A DNA stretch of 64,000 bases. Source: Chitinophaga pinensis (GTDB taxonomy: Bacteria; Pseudomonadota; Gammaproteobacteria; Burkholderiales; SG8-41). The stretch spans positions 1 through 64,000 of the forward strand of contig CALQCM020000003.1 in assembly GCA_943329075.2 (NCBI GenBank). Direction: 5' to 3'. The notes under the pieces were generated by a model, which had not been told where the DNA came from, ran no database searches, and worked only from the letters and a program-made list of their open reading frames with translations. Made by a program: the position numbers and the translations under genes. Positions 55,485 through 64,000 of this stretch are shown here, one piece after another. Every line of letters begins with the position of its first letter. The first letter of the stretch is position 1.

Positions 55485-56422
55485 GACCACACCCCCAGAC
55501 CGCGACCCAGTGCACGTAACCCGGCGAAGATCAGGATGGCAATCACCAGCCGCCGGATGACGGTCGCATTGACGATCTGCAGGAGTCGCACGCCGATCCG
55601 CGCCCCCAGCATCATGCCGATCACAGAGGGCGCCGCGATGATGGCGAGCACGGCACCTTTGTTGATATAGACCCACGCAGCCGAGGTATCGACGATCGAC
55701 AGAATCAACCCGCTGCTGCCCGCCGACAGGCGCAGCGGCACGCCCATGACCAGATTGAGCGCCGGCACATTGGCCCAACCGGCCCCCAGTCCGAACACGC
55801 CGGCCAGCAGACCGATCAAGGCAAACAGAAAGATGCCAAGCGGTGTGCGGTGCACGCGCCATTCGACATTGCGACCGTGGGAGGTGTCATAAAAAATCCC
55901 GTGAATGCGCAATGCCTGCGATAACCGGTCCGCTCGTTCGACCTGCGGAAACTCCGACTTCTTTGCCCGCCACATGATCATCACGATCATCAGGATCGCC
56001 ATTCCCAGCGCGGTTTGCACCACGGCGATCGGCAGCGCCAGTCCGATCAGCGCACCGACAATGGATGTTGTCGACGCAACCAAGGCCAGTGGCAATGCCA
56101 GCCGCAGATCGGCCAATCCAAGCCTGAGCAATCCCGGCCCCGCAGCCAGCGCGCCGGCAAGCGCGACCAGCAAACCGGCACTGCGCACGAAATCAAGATG
56201 GAAGGGGAAAAAACCGCTGACAATCGGCACGAACAACACGCCGCCGCCAACGCCTGCGGGCACGGCCAGCATGCCAAGAACAAAACAAAGCACAAACAAC
56301 CCCAACGGCCACAGCCACCATGCGACGGCTACCGCCGGCTCGGCGGCAAAGGCCGCGGGCGCGCACGCTAGCAGGGCACTGAAAACTGCGAGGCGGCTGA
56401 ATGGATAGGTTGTTCGGCTCAT
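55481..56422 (-). CDS. TauE/SafE-family (TSUP) permease
   Basis: A 313-residue membrane protein with eight or more hydrophobic segments. Signature blocks GVGGGVLFVPIVSGFFPF near residue 60 and FGLGAGWANVPALNLVMGVP near residue 215 are the two inverted TSUP motifs. The family exports or imports sulfite, thiosulfate or organosulfur anions. The N-terminus may contain a cleavable signal (AAFAAEP). First gene of a unit with the DUF1634 partner and upstream of two cytochromes c, which makes a sulfur oxidation link possible but unproven. Confidence 0.88.
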   Translation of the reverse strand: MSRTTYPFSRLAVFSALLACAPAAFAAEPAVAVAWWLWPLGLFVLCFVLGMLAVPAGVGGGVLFVPIVSGFFPFHLDFVRSAGLLVALAGALAAGPGLLRLGLADLRLALPLALVASTTSIVGALIGLALPIAVVQTALGMAILMIVMIMWRAKKSEFPQVERADRLSQALRIHGIFYDTSHGRNVEWRVHRTPLGIFLFALIGLLAGVFGLGAGWANVPALNLVMGVPLRLSAGSSGLILSIVDTSAAWVYINKGAVLAIIAAPSVIGMMLGARIGVRLLQIVNATVIRRLVIAILIFAGLRALGRGLGVWS

Positions 56423-56519
56423 GAGTTCGTCGCGCCGCACATCACGCACGGCCCAGGGCGCTATTCTAATCGGTGTCGCCCCGCGAAGCAGTCAATCGCC
56501 GCGCACCGTATAATCGGCC

Positions 56520-57077
56520 ATGGCCAACCGACTCACTAAGATTGTCACGCGCACCGGCGACGACGGCAGCACCGGGCTTGCCGACGGATCGCGGCTCTCG
56601 AAATCCGCGCTGCGCGTCGAAACCATGGGCGCCGTCGATGAATTAAACAGCGTGCTCGGTTTGCTGCTCACCGAATCGATGCCCGACGCGATGCGCGCAT
56701 GCCTAGACGGCGTGCAACACGACCTTTTCGACCTCGGTGGCGAATTGAGCGTGCCCGGACACACCATCATGAGCGAGGCGCATTGCACACGCATTGACGA
56801 AGCCATTACTTGTTTCAATGCGGAACTCACGCCACTGAAGGATTTTATTCTGCCCGGCGGCACACGCGCCGCGTCGCTCGCGCATGTCGCGCGCACCGCC
56901 TGCCGTCGCGCCGAACGCGTGCTGGTGGCGCTCAATGCCGAGTCGCCGCAACCGGCAGTCATGGTGCAGTATCTGAACCGGCTCTCGGATTTTCTGTTTG
57001 TTGCCGCGCGCGCGCTCAACGCGCACGCTGCGCGCGGCGATGTGCTCTGGCAACAGGGCAAGAATCGCGCGCCCTGA
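56520..57077 (+). CDS. ATP:cob(I)alamin adenosyltransferase, PduO type
   Basis: A 185-residue enzyme that makes adenosylcobalamin. The N-terminal ATP site is IVTRTGDDGSTGLADGSR, followed by VDELNSVLGL and the C-terminal CRRAERVLVALN and YLNRLSDFLFVAARA blocks. Complete and typical in length. It lies divergently from the TSUP gene; no B12-dependent mutase is adjacent. Confidence 0.94.
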   Translation: MANRLTKIVTRTGDDGSTGLADGSRLSKSALRVETMGAVDELNSVLGLLLTESMPDAMRACLDGVQHDLFDLGGELSVPGHTIMSEAHCTRIDEAITCFNAELTPLKDFILPGGTRAASLAHVARTACRRAERVLVALNAESPQPAVMVQYLNRLSDFLFVAARALNAHAARGDVLWQQGKNRAP

Positions 57078-57112
57078 CCCGGCGCGCGGCTTACCGAACA
57101 AACCCGAACAAG

Positions 57113-58651
57113 CTACTTCGTCGCCGTCACGCAGGAAAAATTGGCGGCATCGTCAATGCTGCCTGTGCCCCTGTGGCGCGCCACCTGTGGATACATACAA
57201 AGCGGCCGCGTGCGCGCCACACCCTGCTTCGCATCGTCATTCACATATTTGGTCGCCACAATCTGCCGCGGCGCCACACCCTGTTCGACCCAACGATCGA
57301 GCGCCATCACCACATCGAAGTCGGGATCATAGCGCGGCGAAAATCCCTGCCCTGATCCGCCGAAGCTGTTGGGTCCCGGCCCCTTCGAGCAATGATGCAT
57401 GCCGGGAACCATGAAGAGCCGCGCAAAATCTTCGGTAGCCGCGCCATGCACCTTGCGCACGTCGTCAAAGTACTGCAACGTGCGCAGCGGCGTGATCGAG
57501 TGATCGGCCCAGCCGTGATACATGATCAATTTCCCGCCGCGCGCCTTGAATGCCGACAGGTCGGTTTGCACCGCGTCCTGGTCTTTTTCAAACGGCGCGA
57601 ACGCCGCGATGTCGCGGTCAAAATTGAAATCCGCCACCGCGTCATATTTTTCACCGAACACGAAGTAGCGCATGAACCCGTCCTGGAACGACCACTGTCC
57701 CGAGGGATGCGCATTGAGTTTGCCACTGCCGGTGATATAGGCCTCGTAATCGTCCTCATGCCCGGGCGGGAATCCGGGATAGAGGCGCTTGCCCGCGCTA
57801 TCGTGCGGGCCGTTGTAGATTTTCTCCAACGCAGCCACCTGACCGGCGGTAAAAAAATCGGCCGCATCGCCGCCACGGCAGGTCAGCGCGCGCAAATCGA
57901 CTTTGCATTGCGCCGGCGCGTCGATCACGCCATCGACCAGACCATCCCGTCCATCGCAGGCCGCCAGCGTGGCTTTTTCAAGCAGCGCGATTTTCTGCGG
58001 CGGAATCGGCGCCGGCGTCAACGCCCGCGCATTGTAGGTGTACGACATCATCAGCCGCGTGCGATCGATGACGGGATTGCCGACCACCACGCCATCGAAG
58101 TCCTGTGGATATTTCTGCAGCTCGGTCAAACCCATCTTGCCGCCGTTCGAACAGCCGACAAAATACGCACGCTGCTCGTTGCGTTCGTAGTATTTGCGCA
58201 CGATTTGTTTCGACAATTCGGCGACCACGTGCGTGGCGCGGTGCCCGTAATTGATCTGCGCCTGCGTATTGTTCAGCGCCCACGCCGCCGCCAGCGAATT
58301 GACGCCGGTGTGCCCGGTATCCGATCCTGCTGCGGCGTAACCGCGAGCGAGTCCCTGCGTCAGATTGGGGATCGAACCATTGAATCCACCACCGCCGGCG
58401 TAAAACAGTTTGCCGTTCCACTGCGTGGTCGGCAGTGCAACCTCAAACTGTATGGTCTGCTCAAGCGTGCCGAGCACCTTGCAATACTCGGGTACCGGCG
58501 CGGCCGCAGCCACGACCTGCGCCGACTTGATGACGACGTCCGGCAAAGCCAGCCTGGCTATCGCCGCGCAATCCGTCGCTGCCACGACGTTTGCACAAAA
58601 GCCTACGCCGACGGTTGCTGCGAATGCTGCTGCCACACGATGCAGTGCCAT
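57113..58651 (-). CDS. Tannase/feruloyl esterase family protein
   Basis: A 512-residue secreted hydrolase. A signal peptide (residues 1-24) is followed by the family Cys and by FYAGGGGFNGSIPNL; the nucleophile elbow is FVGCSNGGKMGL (G-x-S-x-G-G). Other landmarks are GWADHSITPL near residue 375 and MVPGMHHCSKGPGP, supplying the Asp and His of the triad. GGAGG precedes the ATG. Fungal members split gallate or ferulate esters; bacterial substrates are diverse. It is the 3' end of the leftward catabolic block. Confidence 0.88.
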   Translation of the reverse strand: MALHRVAAAFAATVGVGFCANVVAATDCAAIARLALPDVVIKSAQVVAAAAPVPEYCKVLGTLEQTIQFEVALPTTQWNGKLFYAGGGGFNGSIPNLTQGLARGYAAAGSDTGHTGVNSLAAAWALNNTQAQINYGHRATHVVAELSKQIVRKYYERNEQRAYFVGCSNGGKMGLTELQKYPQDFDGVVVGNPVIDRTRLMMSYTYNARALTPAPIPPQKIALLEKATLAACDGRDGLVDGVIDAPAQCKVDLRALTCRGGDAADFFTAGQVAALEKIYNGPHDSAGKRLYPGFPPGHEDDYEAYITGSGKLNAHPSGQWSFQDGFMRYFVFGEKYDAVADFNFDRDIAAFAPFEKDQDAVQTDLSAFKARGGKLIMYHGWADHSITPLRTLQYFDDVRKVHGAATEDFARLFMVPGMHHCSKGPGPNSFGGSGQGFSPRYDPDFDVVMALDRWVEQGVAPRQIVATKYVNDDAKQGVARTRPLCMYPQVARHRGTGSIDDAANFSCVTATK

Positions 58652-58709
58652 AGAAACCCCCTCCCAGAGACGTTTGAAACAACCGGCGCGATGTTGGCTT
58701 TTTCTTATT

Positions 58710-59486
58710 TCACCAAGCCGTGGTACCACCATCAACCGGAATCACCGTGCCGGTCATGAAATTCGACGCATCCGACGCCAGTACCACGATGAGCCCCTTG
58801 AGATCATCGTCGCCACCGGTGCGGCCGAGCGGAATCTCGCCAACGATCTGTTCGCTGACCTTGTCGAACATCTTGACATTGATCGGTGTCACGAAAAACC
58901 CAGGACAAATCGCATTGACCTGGATGTTGTGCTGCGCCCACTTCACCGCCAGGTCGCGAGTGAAGTTAACCAGCGCGCCCTTGCTGGTGCCGTAGGCGAT
59001 TGAGTTGTAGTTTTTCGGATTGCGCCCAACGAGTCCGGCAATCGACGCGATGTTGATGATCTTGCCGCGTTTGACCTTGATCATCTCACGGCCGAAGGCC
59101 TGCGCACACAGAAAAGGTGCGGTGATATTGAGATCAAGCACCTGCTGCCAGCGGTCCAGCGGCATGTCCTCGACCGGCGCCACCCAGGCACGGCCCGCAT
59201 TGTTGATCAGCGCATCGACGCGGCCGAATTTCTGCATGGTCGCTTCTTTCAGCGCCTCAACCTGCTCGGGCTTAGTGACATCACAGCCGTAGGCCAGCGC
59301 CTTGACGCCGAGCTTTTCGATCGCGTGCGCGGCCTCTTCGCAGTTCTCCAGTTTGCGCGAGCAGATCACGACGTTGGCGCCGGCCTCGGCCAGCGCTGTT
59401 GCCATCTGCAGACCCAGTCCGGTGGCTCCGCCGGTAACGACGCCGACGCGGCCTTCCATGTTCATCAATTGTTTTACGGTTGCCAC
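58710..59486 (-). CDS. Short-chain dehydrogenase/reductase
   Basis: A 258-residue classical SDR. The cofactor motif is VVTGGATGLGLQMA, NNAG follows at residue 91, and the catalytic Ser, Tyr and Lys are in IASIAGL and AYGTSKGALV. Cofactor could be NAD or NADP; the acidic residue after strand 2 is absent (CSRKLEN), which favours NADP. Substrate is unknown; its location between an acyl-CoA dehydrogenase and an esterase suggests a hydroxyacyl or alcohol oxidation step. Confidence 0.9.
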   Translation of the reverse strand: MATVKQLMNMEGRVGVVTGGATGLGLQMATALAEAGANVVICSRKLENCEEAAHAIEKLGVKALAYGCDVTKPEQVEALKEATMQKFGRVDALINNAGRAWVAPVEDMPLDRWQQVLDLNITAPFLCAQAFGREMIKVKRGKIINIASIAGLVGRNPKNYNSIAYGTSKGALVNFTRDLAVKWAQHNIQVNAICPGFFVTPINVKMFDKVSEQIVGEIPLGRTGGDDDLKGLIVVLASDASNFMTGTVIPVDGGTTAW

Positions 59487-59517
59487 AGTTGTTCCCTTTC
59501 ACAATTCAAATGCGTTT

Positions 59518-59613
59518 GCCACAGAGGACACAGAGTAAAAGCAAAAACATATCTATTCCGTGCAAAACAATCCCATATTGCCGTTTCTCTGTGAACTCTG
59601 TGTTCTCTGTGGC
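59518..59613. repeat. CACAGAG-type inverted repeat, copy 2
   Basis: GCCACAGAGGACACAGAG (59518-59535) is complementary to CTCTGTGTTCTCTGTGGC (59596-59613) with one mismatch. A related copy lies near sufU. It occupies the whole gap between the acyl-CoA dehydrogenase and the SDR and probably forms a long hairpin in the shared transcript. Confidence 0.75.
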
Positions 59614-60752
59614 TAAAAGTCTTTCAGCAACTCCCGCGCAATGATATTGCGCTGAATCTCGGAAGTGCCTTCATAAATGCGCGTGACCCGCGCGTCGCGA
59701 AACACCGTCTCGATCCCTGCTTCGCGCATATACCCCATGCCGCCGTGGATCTGCACCGCCGCATCGACCACGCGGCCGAGCGCCTCGGTCGCCGACAATT
59801 TAGCCATTGCCGCCTCCAGCGAGCCGCGCTCACCCCGCATCAGCGTTTCAATGCCGCGATAGGTCAGGAGACGCGCCGCATCGCGCTGCACCGCCATATC
59901 GGCCAGCATCCATTGCAGGCCCTGATATTCAGCGAGCTTGTGGCCACCTTGCGAACGCAATTTCATGTGCTCGGCGCTTTTCGCAATCAGTTTATCCATC
60001 ATGCCGAGGCAACGCGAGGCCAGCGTGACGCGCCCCTGGGTCAGCGTTTTCAGCGCCTGCACGAAACCCATGCCCTCGGGCCCCAGCATGTTTTCCGCCG
60101 GCACTTCGCAATCCACGAAGGACACCGGTGCGGTGTTGCAACCGCGCATGCCCATCTTCAGTTCGTTGCGGCCCACCGACAGCCCCTTGCAGCCGCGTTC
60201 GACGATGAAGGCCGAGATGCCTTTCACGCCCTTTGATTTATCGGTCGCCGCCATCACCGTGAAGACGCCTGCCTGCGGCGCATTGGTGATGTAGATTTTT
60301 TCGCCGTTGATGACCCAGCGGTCACCCTTCTTTACCGCCGTTGTGCGCATCGCTGCCGGATCGGAACCCGCCTCGGCTTCAGTCAACGCAAAACAGCCCA
60401 CCCATTCGCCGGAAGCCATGCGCGGCAGGTATTTTTTCTTCTGTGCCTCGTTGCCGAGTGCGACGATACCCGTCGAACTGATGCCGGTGTGGTTGCCGAT
60501 GACCGTGGCAAACCCGTAATGCGTGAGGCCCATCACCTCCTCGACCGCGCACTTGCCCGCAAGATCGAGTCCGATGCCGCCGTACTCTTCGGGAATCGTC
60601 AGGCCGAACAATCCGAGATCGCGCGCCTTCTGATGAAGATCGGCAGGGATCGCGTCGCTCTCCTCGATTTCAAGCGCACGCGGATCAACCTCTTTGGCAA
60701 GAAAGCGGCGAATTTCATCGCACAACGATTGCACTTCAGGTTGTGGTTGCAT
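59613..60752 (-). CDS. Acyl-CoA dehydrogenase
   Basis: A 379-residue flavoprotein of the acyl-CoA dehydrogenase family. Blocks: LFGLTIPEEYGGIGLD near residue 48, CFALTEAEAGSD with the FAD/substrate loop, and the C-terminal IYEGTSEIQRNIIARELL segment. Specificity (fatty, branched or aromatic acyl) cannot be read from the sequence. It lies between a CoA ligase gene and a short-chain dehydrogenase, consistent with a beta-oxidation-like operon. Confidence 0.93.
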   Translation of the reverse strand: MQPQPEVQSLCDEIRRFLAKEVDPRALEIEESDAIPADLHQKARDLGLFGLTIPEEYGGIGLDLAGKCAVEEVMGLTHYGFATVIGNHTGISSTGIVALGNEAQKKKYLPRMASGEWVGCFALTEAEAGSDPAAMRTTAVKKGDRWVINGEKIYITNAPQAGVFTVMAATDKSKGVKGISAFIVERGCKGLSVGRNELKMGMRGCNTAPVSFVDCEVPAENMLGPEGMGFVQALKTLTQGRVTLASRCLGMMDKLIAKSAEHMKLRSQGGHKLAEYQGLQWMLADMAVQRDAARLLTYRGIETLMRGERGSLEAAMAKLSATEALGRVVDAAVQIHGGMGYMREAGIETVFRDARVTRIYEGTSEIQRNIIARELLKDF

Positions 60753-60852
60753 GGGAATTCCTAAAATTCAGACGCCAAGAAAAATCATCACAAGAAATCG
60801 GAATCTATTGCGGAATGAAATATTGCGCAACCACAACCTCATCTATTTCGTC

Positions 60853-60872
60853 ATTCCCGCGAAAGCGGGAAT
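60853..60872. repeat. dRS3-like palindrome, copy 2
   Basis: Exact repeat of the 20-mer at 4081-4100 with matching flanks. A degenerate inverted third copy (CTCCCGCTTTCGCGGGAGCG) lies at about 60913-60932, making a paired structure between the CoA ligase and acyl-CoA dehydrogenase genes. Confidence 0.8.
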
Positions 60873-60940
60873 CCAGTGAGGCGCTAATTCTCCCTCATGC
60901 CGAATTCCTGGGCTCCCGCTTTCGCGGGAGCGACGGCCCG

Positions 60941-63067
60941 CTAATACTTTTTGGGCTTGATCAGCGCATCACCGGCCTTGACGCCGCGCCCCTGCGGAAA
61001 AACAAACAGCGGATTGATATCCAGCTCCGCCATGTGATCCTGCAGATCAACCGCCATCGCCGAAACGCGCACGATCGCATCGGCCAATGCGTCGATGTCC
61101 GAAGGCAGCGCGCCGCGCGCCCCCTTGAGCACTGCGCTGCCCTTGATTTCATCGATCATTTCAAGCGCCACTGATTGCGTCACCGGCGCCATGCGGAACG
61201 AAACGTCCTTCAATACTTCGGCAAAAATACCGCCGAGGCCGAACATCACCGCCGGGCCGAACAGCGGGTCATTGGTCACGCCGAGAATCGCCTCGATACC
61301 GCCGCTCACCATTTCCTGCACCAGCACGCCTTCGATGCGCGCGCCGGGCCTGTATGCGCGCGCATTGCGCATGATCTCGTCAAAGGCCGCCGCCACGGAC
61401 GCTGCGGAATTGAGCCCGAGCTTTACCGCGCGCGCCTCGGTCTTGTGCGGAATATCCGGCGACTGCACTTTCAGCGCCACCGGATAACCGATTGCTTGCG
61501 CGGCGGCAACCGCTGCCGCCGCATTGATTGCCAGCGTTTCGCGCGTGACGCCAATGCCGTAGGCGGCGAGCGCCTGTTTGGCTGCGTGCTCCGGCAGATC
61601 TTCGCTGCGACCGGCCAGCAACGCATGCACGGTGGTGTCGGACAACACCGTCGCAGGCTCCTTTAAGCGCACCTCATCGCGCCGCAGCGAATGCGCAAAC
61701 GCCGACAGTGCTGCCAGCGCGCGCCCGCAGCGCACGGGCGATTTGTAATGCGGAATTTTCAGTGCATCGAGTTTTGCATAGGCATCGCGCGCCAGTTCGT
61801 CGCGCGCGCTCCACGCCAGAAAAATGGGCTTGTCGGTGTGCGCCGCGATCTCCGTGATCTCCGCCGCAATGTTATCCGCCAGTTCGCCCTGCAGCGACGC
61901 GTTGATCATGGCGATTGCATCGACATTCGGATCGTCGAGAATGGCCTGCAGTGTGCGGCGGATCAGACTGAGGTCGTTGAAAATGGCCGCCGTGACATCC
62001 ACCGGATTCTGAATCGAGCCGAACGACGGCACGATGACGCGCAACTTCTCTGCGGTTTCGGCCGAAAGCGACGGCACCTGCATGCCGCGCGACACGCATT
62101 CATCGGTCATCAAAATGCCGGCGCCGCCCGACACCGTGATGATGGCAACACGGTTGCCCTTGGGCAGCTTGCCGCAGCGAAAGGCGCGGCTGTAATCGAC
62201 GACATCCTGAATGTCCTCGACCTGGATGATGCCCGACTGCCGGAACGCCCCCTGATACAGCGCCATGGCGCCGCCGAGATTGGCCGTATGCGAGGCCGCC
62301 GCACGGCTACCCTGCTCGGTGTTGCCGACCTTCCATGCCAGGATCGGTTTCTTTTTCGCTAAGGCCTTGCGCCCCACATCAACCAGCCGCCGCGCATCTT
62401 TCAGACCTTCGATATACGCGGTGATGACCTCGGTTTTTGCATCGTCGATGAAGTATTCAAGAAAATCCAGCGTGCTCACACCGATCTCATTGCCGGTAGT
62501 CACCATCTGCCGGAAATGCACGCCGCCGTCCTTCGACGCGAGGTTCATCACCGAGAAACCAAATCCGCCACTCTGCGACACCATGCTCACCGCGCCCGCA
62601 TCGTAGCCGGTGAAAAACACCGAACCGAAACCCGCATACACGTTGCCCGTAATATTGATCATGCCCTGGCAGTTGGGGCCAACGACACCGATGTCGTATT
62701 CGGCAGCGACGGCGGCAAGCACGCGCTGCATTTCGATGCCTTTACCACCGACTTCCGAATAACCGGAACTGAACACGATCGCAAACGGCACGCCCTTTTT
62801 GCCGCAGGCGCGCAGCATCTCCGCCGCGCGCGATGCGTTGATCAAAATCAGCGCGAGGTCCGGCGTCTCCGGCAGCGACTCGATCGACGGCCAGCATTTG
62901 ATGCCGAGGATCTCGTCGTATTTCGGATTGACCGGATAGAGTTTTCCCGCATAACCGTGCGACTGCAGATGCTGCAGCGACTGCCCGCTGATGGTAATCA
63001 GATCCCGCGACGCGCCGATGACGGCGATGGAACGCGGGTTGAAAAATCGTTCGAGGTTCTTGGGCAT
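60941..63067 (-). CDS. ADP-forming acyl-CoA ligase (acetate-CoA ligase family)
   Basis: A 708-residue protein joining the CoA-binding, succinyl-CoA ligase and ATP-grasp parts of NDP-forming acyl-CoA ligases. N-terminal FFNPRSIAVIGASRDLITIS binds CoA; VVGPNCQGMINITGNVYAG and AASHTANLGGAMALYQGAF (with a His in SHT) follow; the ATP-grasp end contains YPVALKVQSPDIPHKTEA. It lacks the GNAT domain of the paralogue at 42178. It should activate a carboxylic acid at the start of the catabolic block. The ATG at 63067 fits the family; upstream frame is unsupported. Confidence 0.9.
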   Translation of the reverse strand: MPKNLERFFNPRSIAVIGASRDLITISGQSLQHLQSHGYAGKLYPVNPKYDEILGIKCWPSIESLPETPDLALILINASRAAEMLRACGKKGVPFAIVFSSGYSEVGGKGIEMQRVLAAVAAEYDIGVVGPNCQGMINITGNVYAGFGSVFFTGYDAGAVSMVSQSGGFGFSVMNLASKDGGVHFRQMVTTGNEIGVSTLDFLEYFIDDAKTEVITAYIEGLKDARRLVDVGRKALAKKKPILAWKVGNTEQGSRAAASHTANLGGAMALYQGAFRQSGIIQVEDIQDVVDYSRAFRCGKLPKGNRVAIITVSGGAGILMTDECVSRGMQVPSLSAETAEKLRVIVPSFGSIQNPVDVTAAIFNDLSLIRRTLQAILDDPNVDAIAMINASLQGELADNIAAEITEIAAHTDKPIFLAWSARDELARDAYAKLDALKIPHYKSPVRCGRALAALSAFAHSLRRDEVRLKEPATVLSDTTVHALLAGRSEDLPEHAAKQALAAYGIGVTRETLAINAAAAVAAAQAIGYPVALKVQSPDIPHKTEARAVKLGLNSAASVAAAFDEIMRNARAYRPGARIEGVLVQEMVSGGIEAILGVTNDPLFGPAVMFGLGGIFAEVLKDVSFRMAPVTQSVALEMIDEIKGSAVLKGARGALPSDIDALADAIVRVSAMAVDLQDHMAELDINPLFVFPQGRGVKAGDALIKPKKY

Positions 63068-63451
63068 GACAGACTTGCTTGAGCGTCGGTAGAGGCAAAA
63101 GACCGCAATGGTAGTGTCATGGCCATGGCAGGGCAAGCCGCGAAAAAAGCGCAACCACGCACATTCGGGCGCCTCCCTGCCGGCCCGACCCGCCGCTACG
63201 CAATTCAACGAGCGAAAACACTGAAACTGCCTGCGGACTTCTCTATCGGTTTATATATCTATCCGCAGATGCCCATATAAATTTTTGCATGGTTGCATCT
63301 ACCCATAAAGGTACCGTTATGGTCAACCGGCGCAATGCGCTACGCTTATTGCGCCCTACCCGGACTTGACCGATTTACCGCGGGATCACTAACACGGCAG
63401 CCTGGGCTGACGCAGAAAGCCCAAGCTGCGCGACTGACCCGCCAGTACCAC
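63068..63451. other. Intergenic region with dispersed repeats
   Basis: About 380 bases between two leftward genes. It holds one 28-bp palindromic repeat and a TGGGCTGACG-type fragment (63404-63424). An A/T-rich patch at 63245-63290 (ATATAAATTTTTGCATGG) may be a promoter for the CoA ligase operon but no clear pair of hexamers is seen. Confidence 0.5.
63329..63356. repeat. Dispersed 28-bp palindromic repeat, copy 2
   Basis: Inverted copy of the element at 4115-4142 with one mismatch; inner sequence GCGCTACGCTTATTGCGCC. Confidence 0.7.
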
Positions 63452-64000
63452 TCAGCAGACAAGCACCGCCCGCCCGACAATCTCCCCGACCTCAAAAGCA
63501 CGGTGCGCAGCCACCGCTTCCTTTAATGGAAACACACGGCTGATCACCGGCTTGATGCGCCCCTGCCGGATCAGCGCCACGGTGTCGGCGATGTCCTGCC
63601 GGCCGGCCGAGCGGTTGCCGGTGACCGTGATTTCCTCGATGAACACCCAGGTCGGCGTTTCGAGCACGCCGCCCTTCGGGAAATAGCCCATGATGACAAG
63701 GCGGCCGCCGGGTGCGAGCGCGTTGATGCTCGGCGGCAGCGTGTCGCGCTGCGCGACGAAATCGAGCACCACGTCGGCACCGAGGCCGTCGGTGACGCCC
63801 TTCACGAACTGAACAGTGTCGTGTTCCTGCGTCGAGAAGACGACGTCAGCGCCGGCTTCGCGCGCGGCGGCCGCGGTCTTGTTTGAGCGGATCGCTGCAA
63901 TCACGCGTCCGCCGCAGGCGCGCGCCGCCTGGATCGCGTGCAAGCCCATGCCACCGCCGGCACCGATGATCAGCACGTTTTCGCCGGCGTGAATGCCGGC
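63452..64000 (-). CDS. Zinc-type alcohol dehydrogenase/quinone oxidoreductase family protein, truncated by the window edge
   Basis: Only the C-terminal 182 residues are inside the window; the gene starts beyond 64000. The visible part has the Rossmann motif VLIIGAGGGMGLHAIQAARA, AGADVVFSTQ, and VVLDFVAQRDTLPPSINALA followed by GGRLVIMGYF, all typical of MDR-family dehydrogenases. The catalytic zinc ligands would lie in the missing N-terminal part, so the subfamily cannot be decided. It probably belongs to the same leftward catabolic set. Confidence 0.85.
   Translation of the reverse strand, partial: AGIHAGENVLIIGAGGGMGLHAIQAARACGGRVIAAIRSNKTAAAAREAGADVVFSTQEHDTVQFVKGVTDGLGADVVLDFVAQRDTLPPSINALAPGGRLVIMGYFPKGGVLETPTWVFIEEITVTGNRSAGRQDIADTVALIRQGRIKPVISRVFPLKEAVAAHRAFEVGEIVGRAVLVC

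Overview
The window is 64 kb of GC-rich, densely coded chromosome with no phage, plasmid, rRNA, tRNA or CRISPR signal that I could recognise. The gene content suggests a betaproteobacterium, plausibly Rhodocyclales/Nitrosomonadales-like. Evidence includes free-standing rsxB beside nth, the dapA-bamC-MBL order, aat-bpt, FNR with the C-x2-C-x5-C cluster, and short intergenic palindromes of the neisserial dRS3 type. The lineage is inference from family knowledge, not a computed placement.

Layout. 0.5-3 kb: an AmmeMemoRadiSam operon (Memo-like protein, AMMECR1-like protein, radical SAM enzyme). 3-4.9 kb: a repeat-rich gap, a secreted RidA-like protein and a nucleotidyltransferase with a small partner ORF. 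4.9-9.3 kb: mfd and serB. 9.3-19.4 kb (minus strand): a long Fe-S assembly and cysteine locus, cysE / iscR-iscS-iscA-sufBCDSU-nfu, with IscR-like sites before iscR and cysE. 19.4-25.1 kb: a Fur-boxed FTR1 permease, trmJ, suhB, ybiT and an HD-GYP protein. 25.4-30.9 kb: a short sensor protein, a receiver-histidine kinase, mutS and a phosphoesterase. 31-41.2 kb: slyD, a BCP peroxiredoxin, roxA, a small lipoprotein, dapA-bamC-MBL hydrolase, a methyltransferase, homospermidine synthase and hemN.

41.2-49.2 kb reads as an anaerobic regulon. It holds fnr, a CoA-ligase/acetyltransferase fusion, two universal stress proteins, a radical SAM protein paired with an FMN oxidoreductase, and a second Crp/Fnr regulator. 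Four perfect TTGAT-N4-ATCAA boxes lie in its intergenic gaps. 49.2-57 kb: aat-bpt, a PerM-type protein, rsxB, a diguanylate cyclase, nth, two small cytochromes c, a DUF1634/TSUP pair and a PduO adenosyltransferase. 57-64 kb (minus strand): a catabolic block with a tannase/feruloyl esterase-like protein, a short-chain dehydrogenase, an acyl-CoA dehydrogenase, an ADP-forming CoA ligase and a truncated zinc-type alcohol dehydrogenase.

The most striking sequence-level observations are three. First, a 150-bp in-frame insertion in mfd is bounded by 10-bp direct repeats, and a related repeat forms the N-terminus of SufS. Second, the Fe-S locus is an ISC/SUF hybrid with two cysteine desulfurases and three IscR type-1-like operators. 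Third, the FNR-boxed cluster contains an unassigned radical SAM/flavin-enzyme pair.
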